The notes beneath the pieces were generated by a model. That model was not told the origin of the DNA, did no database searches, and saw only the letters and a program-made list of their open reading frames with translations. Positions 7,800 through 15,506 of a stretch of 64,000 nucleotides of DNA are shown here, piece after piece. Where the stretch lies: positions 1-64,000 of the forward strand of contig NZ_JAWZSQ010000001.1 in assembly GCF_034096925.1 (NCBI RefSeq), in the 5' to 3' direction. Each line of letters starts with the position of its first letter. Position 1 is the first letter of the stretch. Both the position numbers and the translations under genes were made by a program. This DNA comes from Patulibacter defluvii (GTDB lineage: Bacteria; Actinomycetota; Thermoleophilia; Solirubrobacterales; Solirubrobacteraceae).

Positions 7800-8900
7800 A
7801 TGAGCGACGCCTACGCTGCTTCCGGGGTCGACACGAACCAGTCCGACGCCGGCGTCGGTGCCCTGGTCCGCGTGCTCGGCACGATCGACACCGGCAAGCC
7901 GTCGCTGTCGGTGCTGGCCTCGGGCCACTACGCGAGCGTCCTGCGGGTGGCGCCGAACCTGGGGATCGCGGTCGCGACCGACGGCGTCGGCTCGAAGCTG
8001 ATCGTCGCCGAGGAGACGGGCCGGCTGAGCACGGTCGGGATCGACTGCATCGCGATGAACGTCAACGACCTGGTCTGCGTGGGGGCCGAGCCGATCGCGA
8101 TGCTCGACTACCTGGCGGTCCAGGAGCCGGACGCCGCGCGGCTGGCGGCGATCGCCGAGGGGCTGCGGGCCGGGGCCGACGACGCCGGGATCGAGATCCC
8201 GGGCGGCGAGCTGGCGGTGCTGCCGGAGCTGCTCCGCGGCCATCCCGATCCGGGCGGCTTCGACCTCTGCGGGACCGCGATCGGCACCGTCGCCCTCGAC
8301 GAGCTGGTGACCGGGGCCGCGATCGAGCCGGGCGACGCCCTGATCGGCCTGCCGTCGAGCGGGATCCACTCCAACGGCTACACGCTGGCCCGCAAGGCGC
8401 TCCAGCAGGACGGCGGCCTGGCGCTCGACGACCGGCCGCAGGAGCTGGGCGGCGCCTCGGTCGCCGACGCGCTGCTGGAGCCGACGGTGATCTACGTCCG
8501 CGCCGTGGTCGAGCTGCTGCACAGCGGCGTGCCGGTCCGCGGCCTCAGCCACATCACCGGCGGCGGGCTGCTGAACCTGGTCCGGCTGGGGGCGCTCGAC
8601 GCCAACGGCGCCCCCCACCCCGACGCGACCGACGGTCCCCGGCTGGGCTTCGCGATCGAGGACCCGCTGCCGCTGCCGCCGATCATGCCGTTGATCCAGC
8701 GCCTCGGCGGCGTCTCCGACGCGGAGATGTGGGAGGTCTTCAACATGGGCTGCGGCTTCGTCGCCGTGGTCGCCGAGGAGGACGTCGACGCCGCCGTCGC
8801 GATCCTCGAGCAGCGCCACCCCGGCAGCCGCCGGATCGGCACCGTGACCAACCGCGGCGGCGAGTGCAGCGCGCCCGGCGGCGTGGTGCTGCGGGGCTAG
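7800..8900 (+). CDS. purM: Phosphoribosylformylglycinamidine cyclo-ligase (AIR synthetase)
   Basis: PurM makes aminoimidazole ribotide from FGAM with ATP in purine synthesis. The protein (366 aa) has the family blocks YAASGVDTNQSDAGV at the N-terminus, VATDGVGSKLIVAEETG, IDCIAMNVNDLVCVGAEPI, GIHSNGYTLARK, GLSHITGGGLLNL and VFNMGCGFVAVV. ATG 7800 gives the normal N-terminus; the open frame extends upstream through the uppP-like gene but is a shadow there. No other purine gene is in the window. The gene is followed by a 300-bp convergent gap with two hairpins. Confidence 0.95.
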   Translation: MSDAYAASGVDTNQSDAGVGALVRVLGTIDTGKPSLSVLASGHYASVLRVAPNLGIAVATDGVGSKLIVAEETGRLSTVGIDCIAMNVNDLVCVGAEPIAMLDYLAVQEPDAARLAAIAEGLRAGADDAGIEIPGGELAVLPELLRGHPDPGGFDLCGTAIGTVALDELVTGAAIEPGDALIGLPSSGIHSNGYTLARKALQQDGGLALDDRPQELGGASVADALLEPTVIYVRAVVELLHSGVPVRGLSHITGGGLLNLVRLGALDANGAPHPDATDGPRLGFAIEDPLPLPPIMPLIQRLGGVSDAEMWEVFNMGCGFVAVVAEEDVDAAVAILEQRHPGSRRIGTVTNRGGECSAPGGVVLRG

Positions 8901-9202
8901 CGGGGGCGGTCGCGGCGACCGGCTCGACCGGTCGTCGAACGACTTCTCATCCACGGGTGAAAGATCGGCGGGGATGCCGGACATCTCCCCTTCGAGTGCC
9001 GGGACGACGTGTGGTCCCTGCCTCTCGCGGCGGCCGTTCCGGTCGCAACCCCGCCCCCTGATGCCGGAACGGTTCCGCAGTCCCACACACCAGCCCCGCC
9101 AGAGTGGCGCCGACCGGGAACCCCCTTTTCGCCCGGTCGGCGCCCGCGGCCGGCGGCTGCGCGAACGGCCGCTGCGGGACGCGAGCGGCCGTGCTCATCG
9201 GA
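8901..9202. other. Convergent intergenic region with two inverted repeats
   Basis: This 302-bp gap lies between the 3' ends of purM (+) and the anti-sigma-like gene (-). I see no credible gene in it. It holds one inverted repeat with 9-bp arms (CCGTTCCGG 9034-9042, CCGGAACGG 9064-9072) and one with perfect 13-bp arms (9106-9144, listed separately). No SRP, tmRNA, RNase P or known riboswitch core was recognised. Confidence 0.5.
9106..9144. terminator. Perfect 13-bp hairpin, probable bidirectional terminator
   Basis: GGCGCCGACCGGG at 9106-9118 pairs perfectly with CCCGGTCGGCGCC at 9132-9144 around a 13-nt loop. There is no U-run after the stem on either strand; only the loop has CCCCCTTTT. It lies between two converging genes, where a U-less actinobacterial terminator is expected. 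Confidence 0.5.
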
Positions 9203-10219
9203 TCAGGGGCGGGCGCCGATCTGGCGCACGTCGCCCGAGCTGACCACCACGGTCTGCTCGATCAGGTCGCCGTCGAAGAGCGGCGAGGGCTCCAGCAGCC
9301 GGGTCACGTGGGCCAGCGGCCGGGCCGACGACTCGACGAAGATCAGCGTGTCGCGCTGGCGCCGCCCGGTGTAGTCGGAGTCGATCGAGACCGCCGTGCC
9401 GGAGCGGCCGCGGGGGTCGCGGGCGGTCCCGTCCAGGCGCACGCCGGGGATCGTCGCCATCACGTCGAAGAGCGCCGCCCGCAGCCGCGGCGAGGGGCCG
9501 GCCTCCATCAGCAGCGTCGCCGCCTGCTCGAAGATCCCGACGTCGACCGGGACGTCCGAGGCCGCCGCGACCCGTCGCAGCGTCTCGCGCAGCCGCTCGC
9601 GGTCGGCCGGCAGCTCGCGGACCGACGGCAGCCCGTCCGGCCGCTCGCCGAGGCCGACCAGCTGGCCGGCGCCGTAGCGGCGCAGCGCCACCCGCGGCCG
9701 CGCGGCCACCGGCGGGGCGTCGCGGTCGGCCGCCATCCGCTCGCGGTCGCGGGGACCGATCGGGCGGATCGGGTCGGTGACCGTCCGGGTGCGGCCGGAG
9801 CCGTCCGGCGCGACCCACGCCTCGACGGTGCTCGGCCGGTAGTACCCGTACGGCGGCTGGTGGTCGGTGGCGCCGACCAGCAGCTGCTCGATCTTCGTGT
9901 AGGCGATCGCGCCCGTCGGGGCCTGGACCGCCTGGGCGTCGGCGGCGTCCGAGGTCGCCCGCAGCACGTCGGCGGCGCGGGCCACCGCCGGACCGCCGGA
10001 GGAGGAGAGGACGCTGACGCCGACCACGACCGCGGCGGTCGCGACGCCGCCGCCGAGGGCCACGCGCAGCGGCCGCCGGGGCACGAACGGCGAGCGCGGC
10101 GCGGGGTCGCGCGGGGTGGCGAGGATCCGGGCCGGGATCGGGGGCGGCGGCACGTCGCGGAGCGCGGCGACGTCGACCGGGTCGAGTCGCTCGAGCAGCT
10201 GGAGGGCGGGGTCGGTCAT
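9203..10219 (-). CDS. CU044_5270-type membrane protein, probable partner of the ECF sigma factor
   Basis: The 338-residue protein begins with a short cytoplasmic part (DPALQLLERLDPVDVAALRDVP), then one membrane segment at about residues 52-72 and a large extracytoplasmic domain with a YTKIEQLLVGATDHQPPYGYYRPSTVEAW-like stretch. This architecture matches actinobacterial CU044_5270-like proteins encoded beside ECF sigma factors. They are assumed to act as anti-sigma or membrane sensor partners, though no anti-sigma zinc motif (HxxxCxxC) is visible here. Its ATG overlaps the sigma gene stop in an ATGA, so the two are co-translated. Confidence 0.75.
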   Translation of the reverse strand: MTDPALQLLERLDPVDVAALRDVPPPPIPARILATPRDPAPRSPFVPRRPLRVALGGGVATAAVVVGVSVLSSSGGPAVARAADVLRATSDAADAQAVQAPTGAIAYTKIEQLLVGATDHQPPYGYYRPSTVEAWVAPDGSGRTRTVTDPIRPIGPRDRERMAADRDAPPVAARPRVALRRYGAGQLVGLGERPDGLPSVRELPADRERLRETLRRVAAASDVPVDVGIFEQAATLLMEAGPSPRLRAALFDVMATIPGVRLDGTARDPRGRSGTAVSIDSDYTGRRQRDTLIFVESSARPLAHVTRLLEPSPLFDGDLIEQTVVVSSGDVRQIGARP

Positions 10220-10785
10220 CGGTGCTCCATCACGGGCGGGGCGGACGCGGGCGCATCGGAGGACGCGTCCGCCGGGTCGAAGGGCCGGTCCAGCTGCTGG
10301 CGCAGGCGCTGCTTGGCGCGGTGCAGCCGGACGCTGAAGCGGGGGGCGGCGATGCCCAGGACGGCGGCGGCCTCGCGCGGGGCCAGGCCCTCCCAGACGA
10401 TCAGGCTGAGGACGTCGCGGTCGCCGTCGGCCAGGCGGTTGAAGGCGGCCATCACCCGCTCGGCGGCGAGGCCGTCGTCCTCGCCGTGGGCCGGGTCGCG
10501 GACGACCCGGTCCTCCGGCTCGCGCTCGAGCCGGGCGATCAGGGCCTGCGCGCGACCGCTGCCGCGGCGGGCGTTGGCGACCGTCTTGCGGGCGACGCCG
10601 AGCAGCCACGGCAGCGGCGGCTCGGGTAGGTGCTCCAGCCGCCGCCAGGCGACGAGGAAGGTCTCGGAGGTGACGTCGGCCGCGGCGTCGCGGTCGTCGA
10701 TCCGTCGCAGGACGTAGGCGTGGACGGCGCGGTGGTGCTCGGCCCAGAGGGCCTCGAACCGCTCGCGTGCCGCCTGGTCGTTCAC
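10216..10785 (-). CDS. ECF-family RNA polymerase sigma factor
   Basis: Region 2 is visible in ALWAEHHRAVHAYVLRR...DVTSETFLVAWRR, followed by PLPWLLGVARKTVANARR. Region 4 reads RDVLSLIVWEGLAPREAAAVLG and SVRLHRAKQRLRQQL. This is a two-domain extracytoplasmic-function sigma of 189 aa that directs RNA polymerase to stress or envelope promoters. GTG 10785 is chosen because it puts region 2 near the N-terminus as in relatives; an in-frame GTG at 10848 would add 21 residues, and neither has a good ribosome binding site. Its stop overlaps the next gene. Confidence 0.88.
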   Translation of the reverse strand: MNDQAARERFEALWAEHHRAVHAYVLRRIDDRDAAADVTSETFLVAWRRLEHLPEPPLPWLLGVARKTVANARRGSGRAQALIARLEREPEDRVVRDPAHGEDDGLAAERVMAAFNRLADGDRDVLSLIVWEGLAPREAAAVLGIAAPRFSVRLHRAKQRLRQQLDRPFDPADASSDAPASAPPVMEHR

Positions 10786-10854
10786 CTCGCTCGGGCCGTC
10801 GGGGACATCACACCTACGTACTGTCCACCTTCGGCCGCGACCTTTCACGGCGAC

Positions 10855-10888
10855 GGCGCGCGACCCCCGACCGTCGGGACCGCGCGCC
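10855..10888 (-). terminator. Nested hairpin downstream of the I36-like gene
   Basis: GGCGCGCG (10855-10862) pairs with CGCGCGCC (10881-10888), and an inner CCCGA/TCGGG stem (10867-10877 region) stacks inside. It lies 12 bp beyond the stop of the minus-strand gene at 10900 and could terminate its transcript. There is no U-tract. Confidence 0.5.
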
Positions 10889-10899
10889 GGGGGCGGGGC

Positions 10900-11553
10900 T
10901 CAGCAGCGGCTGTCGAGCTCGCTGGCGAAGACGCTCGACGCCTGGTTGTTGAAGCTGCCCAGCGTGCCGACCGCCGAGTGGCTGTCGACGCAGCGACGGG
11001 TGCCGCCGCCGTCGTAGCCGTCGGCCAGCAGCGCGTCGCCGTCGCGGCGGTTCTTGACCGACGCGGTGGTGTTGTCGAAGCCGTAGTCGGCCAGCGACTG
11101 CCAGCGGTTGGCGCTGAACTGCCGCAGGCCGCCGCCGTAGCTGGTCAGCGAGTAGAGGCAGATGTAGTTGGCGTTGCAGTCGTCGGCGGCGGCCGTCCGC
11201 ATCGCGACCGCGCCGTCGCCGAAGAGCGTCACGTCGGTGGTCTCGGCCGAGTCGCGCGCGTCGCGGTAGGCGGCCAGCCGCTGGATCTCCGGCGGCGCCT
11301 CGTCGGCCGTGCCCCGGGGGATGTAGTAGACGGTCAGCGTCTCGGCGCCGGGCCCGGCCAGCGGCGGCTGGGCGACCTGGTAGTAGCCCGGCTCGGTCTC
11401 GGACGCCAGGTCGGCGCCGCTGTCGACGGTCGGGACGTCGGCTGATGGGGCGACGCTGGGGCCCAGCTGCGGGGCGGCGATCGCTGATGGGACGAACAGG
11501 GCGCTGGCCAGCAGGACGCTGACACCGGTGGCGAGCAGGGGGAGACGGGTCAC
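10900..11553 (-). CDS. Secreted protein with peptidase inhibitor I36-like domain
   Basis: A clear Sec signal peptide (TRLPLLATGVSVLLASALFV, cleavage near SAIAA-P) starts the 217-residue protein. The C-terminal half contains NYICLYSLTSYGGGLRQFS and later CVDSHSAVGTL, the beta/gamma-crystallin-like pattern of family I36 inhibitors such as the Streptomyces metalloproteinase inhibitor SMPI. Four cysteines in the mature C-terminal part (DDC, YIC, RRC, final SRC) could form two disulfides. GTG 11553 is chosen because AGGAGG lies 8 nt upstream. It would act outside the cell. Whether it inhibits a protease is not shown; many I36-like proteins are untested. Confidence 0.75.
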   Translation of the reverse strand: MTRLPLLATGVSVLLASALFVPSAIAAPQLGPSVAPSADVPTVDSGADLASETEPGYYQVAQPPLAGPGAETLTVYYIPRGTADEAPPEIQRLAAYRDARDSAETTDVTLFGDGAVAMRTAAADDCNANYICLYSLTSYGGGLRQFSANRWQSLADYGFDNTTASVKNRRDGDALLADGYDGGGTRRCVDSHSAVGTLGSFNNQASSVFASELDSRC

Positions 11554-11865
11554 GCGAGCCCTCCTTCGGGTCGTTCGGCCCCAGGTGACGGCACCACCCT
11601 CGGGACCGGGGGGATGTGCCGGCCCCGAACCGTATGGGCTGGCGAAGGCCGACGCAACCGCCACGTACGATGTCCACATCGCCCGCCTCGACCCCCGGTG
11701 GCGTGCAACGCGCGCTGCAACAGGGGGTAGGAGACCAGGATGGTGCGCCATCCCACGTCGTCAACCGGCAAGATCGTCCCCGTGGACCCGCATCCCACCG
11801 CCACCCCATCGCCGAGGGAGCGGACGCCGACCCGCGGCGTGGCCGCACAATAGGCCCATCCCCCG
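11554..11865. other. Divergent intergenic region upstream of I36-like gene and receptor kinase
   Basis: This 312-bp gap separates two divergent genes and must hold both promoters. A TACGAT hexamer at 11665-11670 is a possible -10. A TGCAAC direct repeat (two copies, 6 bp apart) occurs near 11704-11721. I see no convincing coding frame or RNA gene. Confidence 0.35.
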
Positions 11866-13377
11866 GTGACCATCGACGTCGGAACACTGCTCGCGGATCG
11901 CTACCGCCTGGAGGCCCAGATCGGCTCGGGAGGGATGTCGACGGTCTATCGCGCCTTCGACACCGTGCTCGAGCGGACGGTCGCGATCAAGCGGATGCAC
12001 CGCGAGATCGCCGAGCACTCCGAGCAGCTGGAGCGGTTCCGGCGCGAGGCGCGGGCGGTCGCGCAGCTGAACCACCCGCACATCGTGCAGGTGATCGACG
12101 CCGGCGAGCACGACGACACGCCGTTCATCGTCTTCGAGCACGTCCGCGGCGAGACGCTGAAGGAGCGGATCCAGCGCGCCGGCCGGCTGCCGGTGACCGA
12201 GGCCGTCGCCTACGCGATCGAGATCGCCCGCGCGCTCGGCGCCGCCCACGTCCGCGGGATCGTCCACCGCGACGTCAAGCCGCAGAACGTGATGATCAAC
12301 GAGGAGGGCCTGGCGAAGGTCACCGACTTCGGGATCGCGCGGACGCTGGAGGAGCACGGCCTGACCGCCGACGGGCGGGTGCTGGGCACCACCGACTACG
12401 TCTCGCCCGAGCAGGCGATGGGCCACGAGGTCACCGGCCAGAGCGACATCTACTCGCTCGGGATCGTGCTCTTCGAGATGCTCGTCGGGGACATCCCCTT
12501 CCACGGCGAGAACCAGGTCGCGGTGGCGATGAAGCACGTCCGCGAGGAGCTGCCGGACGTGCAGGCGCTGCGGCCCTCGGTCGGCGCCGCGCTGGCCGCC
12601 GTCGTCGACCGGGCGACGGCCAAGGACCTGGACGTCCGCTACCCGAACACCGACGACCTGGTCGCCGACCTCGAGGACGTGCTCACGATCGAGGCCAGCC
12701 GCCGCGGCGAGGCGACCGGCGAGGCGACCGCCGTCCTCCGCACGCTGCCGCCCCAGAAGCAGCAGCGGCTGAACCTGCGGGTCCGCCGCCGCGGCCTGCT
12801 GCTGCTGGCGATCGTGCTGGTGCTGGCGGCGCTGGCCGCGGCGGCGATCCAGCTGCTGCCCGACGCCGCCCAGCGCGGCACCGGCCAGCGGCCCTCGACC
12901 CCGCCCGCGAAGGGCGAGGAGGCCGTCTCGCTCTCGCCCAGCGACGCCCACGACTACGACCCGCTCGGCGACGGCAGCGAGCACGCCGACGAGACCTCGC
13001 GGGTGGTCGACGGCGACCCGGCCACCAGCTGGTCGACCGAGCGCTACAGCGGCGGCACGCTGCCGAAGGACGGGGTCGGGATCTACCTCGACGCCGGCAC
13101 GGTGACGGTCGCGGCGACCAAGCTGTCGCTGGCCACGACCACGCCCGGCTGGAGCGGCAAGGTCTACGCGGCCAAGGACGGCAGCGGCCCGCCGTCGTCG
13201 TTCCCCGACCCGCAGTGGCAGCCGGTCGGCGAGATCGAGGACGCGCCGGCCCGCAGCAACGTGCCGCTGCTGACCAACGGCACCCGCTACCGCTACTACC
13301 TGGTCTGGATCACCAAGCTGCCGGCGGGCGGCGAGCGGGTCGGGATCAGCTCGCTGAGCCTGCTCCGCCGCCGCTGA
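11866..13377 (+). CDS. Receptor-type Ser/Thr protein kinase with discoidin-like outer domain
   Basis: The N-terminal Hanks-type kinase (about residues 12-275) is complete: glycine loop IGSGGMSTVYRAF, VAIK lysine, HRDVKPQN catalytic loop, DFG and SPEQ. A juxtamembrane stretch is followed by one membrane helix (about residues 306-328). The outside domain (residues ~335-503) contains RVVDGDPATSWSTERY, the signature of F5/8 type C/discoidin-like carbohydrate-binding folds, rather than PASTA repeats. The kinase could therefore sense a wall or polysaccharide ligand. GTG 11866 begins directly with TIDVGTLLADRYRLE. It is monocistronic and ends 9 bp from a convergent gene. Confidence 0.9.
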   Translation: MTIDVGTLLADRYRLEAQIGSGGMSTVYRAFDTVLERTVAIKRMHREIAEHSEQLERFRREARAVAQLNHPHIVQVIDAGEHDDTPFIVFEHVRGETLKERIQRAGRLPVTEAVAYAIEIARALGAAHVRGIVHRDVKPQNVMINEEGLAKVTDFGIARTLEEHGLTADGRVLGTTDYVSPEQAMGHEVTGQSDIYSLGIVLFEMLVGDIPFHGENQVAVAMKHVREELPDVQALRPSVGAALAAVVDRATAKDLDVRYPNTDDLVADLEDVLTIEASRRGEATGEATAVLRTLPPQKQQRLNLRVRRRGLLLLAIVLVLAALAAAAIQLLPDAAQRGTGQRPSTPPAKGEEAVSLSPSDAHDYDPLGDGSEHADETSRVVDGDPATSWSTERYSGGTLPKDGVGIYLDAGTVTVAATKLSLATTTPGWSGKVYAAKDGSGPPSSFPDPQWQPVGEIEDAPARSNVPLLTNGTRYRYYLVWITKLPAGGERVGISSLSLLRRR

Positions 13378-13386
13378 GGCCGCCGG

Positions 13387-14445
13387 CTACGGCAGCCCGG
13401 CGGCGCTGGTCCGCCGCAGCCGCGCGTAGCGGAAGTTGACCGCCAGCAGGATCAGGGCCCCGATTCCGGCGTAGAGCACCAGCACCCGGATCGGGAACGA
13501 CGACGAGGCGTCGGGGAAGTAGAGGACCTGGCGCAGCAGCGAGACGCCGGCCCCGGTCGGCAGGTTCTGCCCCAGGTGGTGCCAGAACGACGGCAGGAAC
13601 TCGGGCGCGGTGCCGCCGCCGGAGATCTGCGCCCCGAGCACGAAGTAGAGCAGGCTGGTGATCGCCGCCCCCGCCGAGCCGATCAGCGAGACCAGTCCCG
13701 CCGTCGACGCGGTCACCGCCAGGCTGATCAGCGAGACGGCCAGCACCCGGGTCAGGTAGTCGGCCCCGCTGCCGACGCCGAACGCCGCCGCGACGCCGGT
13801 GACCACGAAGCCGAACAGCAGCGCGTAGAGGACCAGGAAGGTCCACGGCAGCACGCCACGGCGGAGGTCGGCCCGGAAGCCGGGCACCAGCCGCCCGAGC
13901 CCGAGCACGCCGATCGACCCGCCGAGGGTGATCACCTGCAGCAGCAGCGCGATGCTGGCGCCGCCGGCGTCGTCCCGCGGCAGCGGCGCGACGTCCTTGA
14001 TCCGCGGGGCGGCGCCCTGGCCGCCGGCCGCGCCGAGCGTCGCCCGCAGGTAGCTGGCCGCCTGGTTGCTGGCCGCCGAGGCCACGATCAGCCGCCGGAT
14101 CCCGCCCTCGCGCGAGGGGACGACGGCGGCGTAGATCCGCCGCTCGGCGATCAGCTTCGCCGCCTCGCCGGTGCTGGCGACGGGCTGGACCCGCAGCGCG
14201 CCGGGCGCCCGCTGCTCGAGCGCCTGGGCGGCGGCCGGCGGCCCGACGATCGCCACCGGCAGGTCGCGCGGCCGCGGGCTGTGGCCGATGCTGAGGAAGG
14301 CGGCGCCGAGCGCCAGCGCCAGCAGCACCCCGACCGCGGCCAGCAGCCCCGCGAAGCGCCAGAAGCGACGGCCGGCCGGCCCCGTCTCGGGATCGTCGAC
14401 CGGGGCCTCCGGAAGGGAGTCGGCGGCGGGCTCGTCGGCGCTCAT
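13387..14445 (-). CDS. ABC-2/YhgE-like membrane protein (DUF3533-type)
   Basis: One N-terminal membrane helix (about residues 33-52) is followed by an extracytoplasmic domain of ~130 residues (LPVAIVGPPAAAQALEQRAPGALRVQPV...) and five or six more helices to the C-terminus. This matches the ABC-2 permease-like YhgE/Pip and DUF3533 families, with the conserved LYFVLGAQISGG...LGQNLPTGAGVSLLRQVLYFP stretch. No ATPase gene is adjacent, so a transport role is unproven. It is 352 aa, starts at ATG 14445 and lies 56 bp downstream of ddl in the same direction. Confidence 0.7.
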   Translation of the reverse strand: MSADEPAADSLPEAPVDDPETGPAGRRFWRFAGLLAAVGVLLALALGAAFLSIGHSPRPRDLPVAIVGPPAAAQALEQRAPGALRVQPVASTGEAAKLIAERRIYAAVVPSREGGIRRLIVASAASNQAASYLRATLGAAGGQGAAPRIKDVAPLPRDDAGGASIALLLQVITLGGSIGVLGLGRLVPGFRADLRRGVLPWTFLVLYALLFGFVVTGVAAAFGVGSGADYLTRVLAVSLISLAVTASTAGLVSLIGSAGAAITSLLYFVLGAQISGGGTAPEFLPSFWHHLGQNLPTGAGVSLLRQVLYFPDASSSFPIRVLVLYAGIGALILLAVNFRYARLRRTSAAGLP

Positions 14446-14501
14446 CGCCGCGAGTATCGCCGAGCCGGGGGACGGCGTCCGCGTCCGCGGCGCCGCCGCG
14501 A

Positions 14502-15506
14502 TCAGAAGGCGTGCGCGCGCTCGCGGGCGAACCGCTCGACGGCCAGCTCGACCAGCCGCGAGACGAGGTCCGGGTAGGCCAGACCGCTGGCCTCCCAGAG
14601 CTTCCCGTAGACCGAGGTCTCGGTGAAGCCGGGCAGCGTGTTGAGCTCGTTCAGCAGCACCGTCTCGCCGTCGACGAAGAAGTCGACCCGCGCCAGCCCC
14701 TCGACGCAGGAGAGGGTGAAGGCGCGCGCGGCCAGCGCCCGCAGCGTGGCCTTCGCGGTCGCGCTGATCTCGGCCGGGACCCGCAGCTCCATCCCGCCCG
14801 GGGTGTACTTCGCCTCGTAGTCGTACCAGGCGTCGGGATCGTCGCTGGTGAGGACTATCTGGCCGACCTCGGAGACCTCGGGCGCGGCCCCCGAGCCGAG
14901 CACGGCCGTCTCGGCCTCGATCCCGCTCGCCGACGCCTCGACGATCACGCGCGCGTCGTGGCGCAGCGCCGCCTCGACCGCCGGGGCGACCTCGTCGGCG
15001 CTGCGGGCGGGTGCGATCCCGACCGACGAGCCGAGCCGCGACGGCTTGATCCAGACCGGCAGCCCGAGCGCGTCGATCCGCTCCAGGACCGCGTCGCGAT
15101 CGGCCTCCCAGTCGGCGGCGTGGACCGCCTCGTAGTCGACCTGGGGGATGCCGGCGGCGGCCATCAGGTCCTTCGAGACCAGCTTGTCCATGCAGACGGC
15201 CGAGCCGAGCACCGGGGCGCCGACGTAGGGCACGTCGAGCAGCTCCAGCAGCCCCTGGACCGCGCCGTCCTCGCCGAACGGCCCGTGGAGGACCGGGAAG
15301 GCGACGTCGCAGTCGAGCAGGCCGCCGCCGGGGACCAGCGCCACCGGCTCGCCGTCGTCGGTCGTCCAGGCGCCGTCGCGGGCGAGGTGGATCGCCACCA
15401 CCTCGTGGCCGGCGGTCCGCAGGCCCTCGGCGACCGACGCCGCGGACCGCAGCGAGACCTCGTGCTCGGACGACCGACCGCCGCCCAGGACCGCCACCTT
15501 GCTCAT
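14502..15506 (-). CDS. ddl: D-alanine-D-alanine ligase
   Basis: Ddl joins two D-alanines with ATP for peptidoglycan stems. The 334-residue protein has all landmarks: GGGRSSEHEVSLRSA with the active Glu, LHGPFGEDGAVQG, WIKPSRLGSSVGI, ARVDFFVDGE and LNELNTLPGFTETS with metal ligands Glu and Asn. It is the last gene of the envelope operon; its ATG overlaps the PASTA kinase stop as ATGA, which couples wall precursor synthesis to the kinase. A second Ddl-like gene lies at 46045-46977 and is more divergent. Confidence 0.95.
   Translation of the reverse strand: MSKVAVLGGGRSSEHEVSLRSAASVAEGLRTAGHEVVAIHLARDGAWTTDDGEPVALVPGGGLLDCDVAFPVLHGPFGEDGAVQGLLELLDVPYVGAPVLGSAVCMDKLVSKDLMAAAGIPQVDYEAVHAADWEADRDAVLERIDALGLPVWIKPSRLGSSVGIAPARSADEVAPAVEAALRHDARVIVEASASGIEAETAVLGSGAAPEVSEVGQIVLTSDDPDAWYDYEAKYTPGGMELRVPAEISATAKATLRALAARAFTLSCVEGLARVDFFVDGETVLLNELNTLPGFTETSVYGKLWEASGLAYPDLVSRLVELAVERFARERAHAF

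Noticed and set aside
8947..9198. Small minus-strand ORF in the purM 3' gap
   Set aside because: Arg/Pro-rich shadow composition, and it runs through the perfect hairpin at 9106-9144.
8901..9202. Riboswitch or structural RNA (SRP, RNase P, c-di-AMP) in the purM 3' gap
   Set aside because: No conserved core was found, and the region is downstream of both flanking genes, so a cis-riboswitch would have nothing to control.
11550..11873. 107-codon minus-strand frame in the I36-kinase gap
   Set aside because: It lacks a ribosome binding site and family similarity and overlaps both the kinase start and the I36 gene start.
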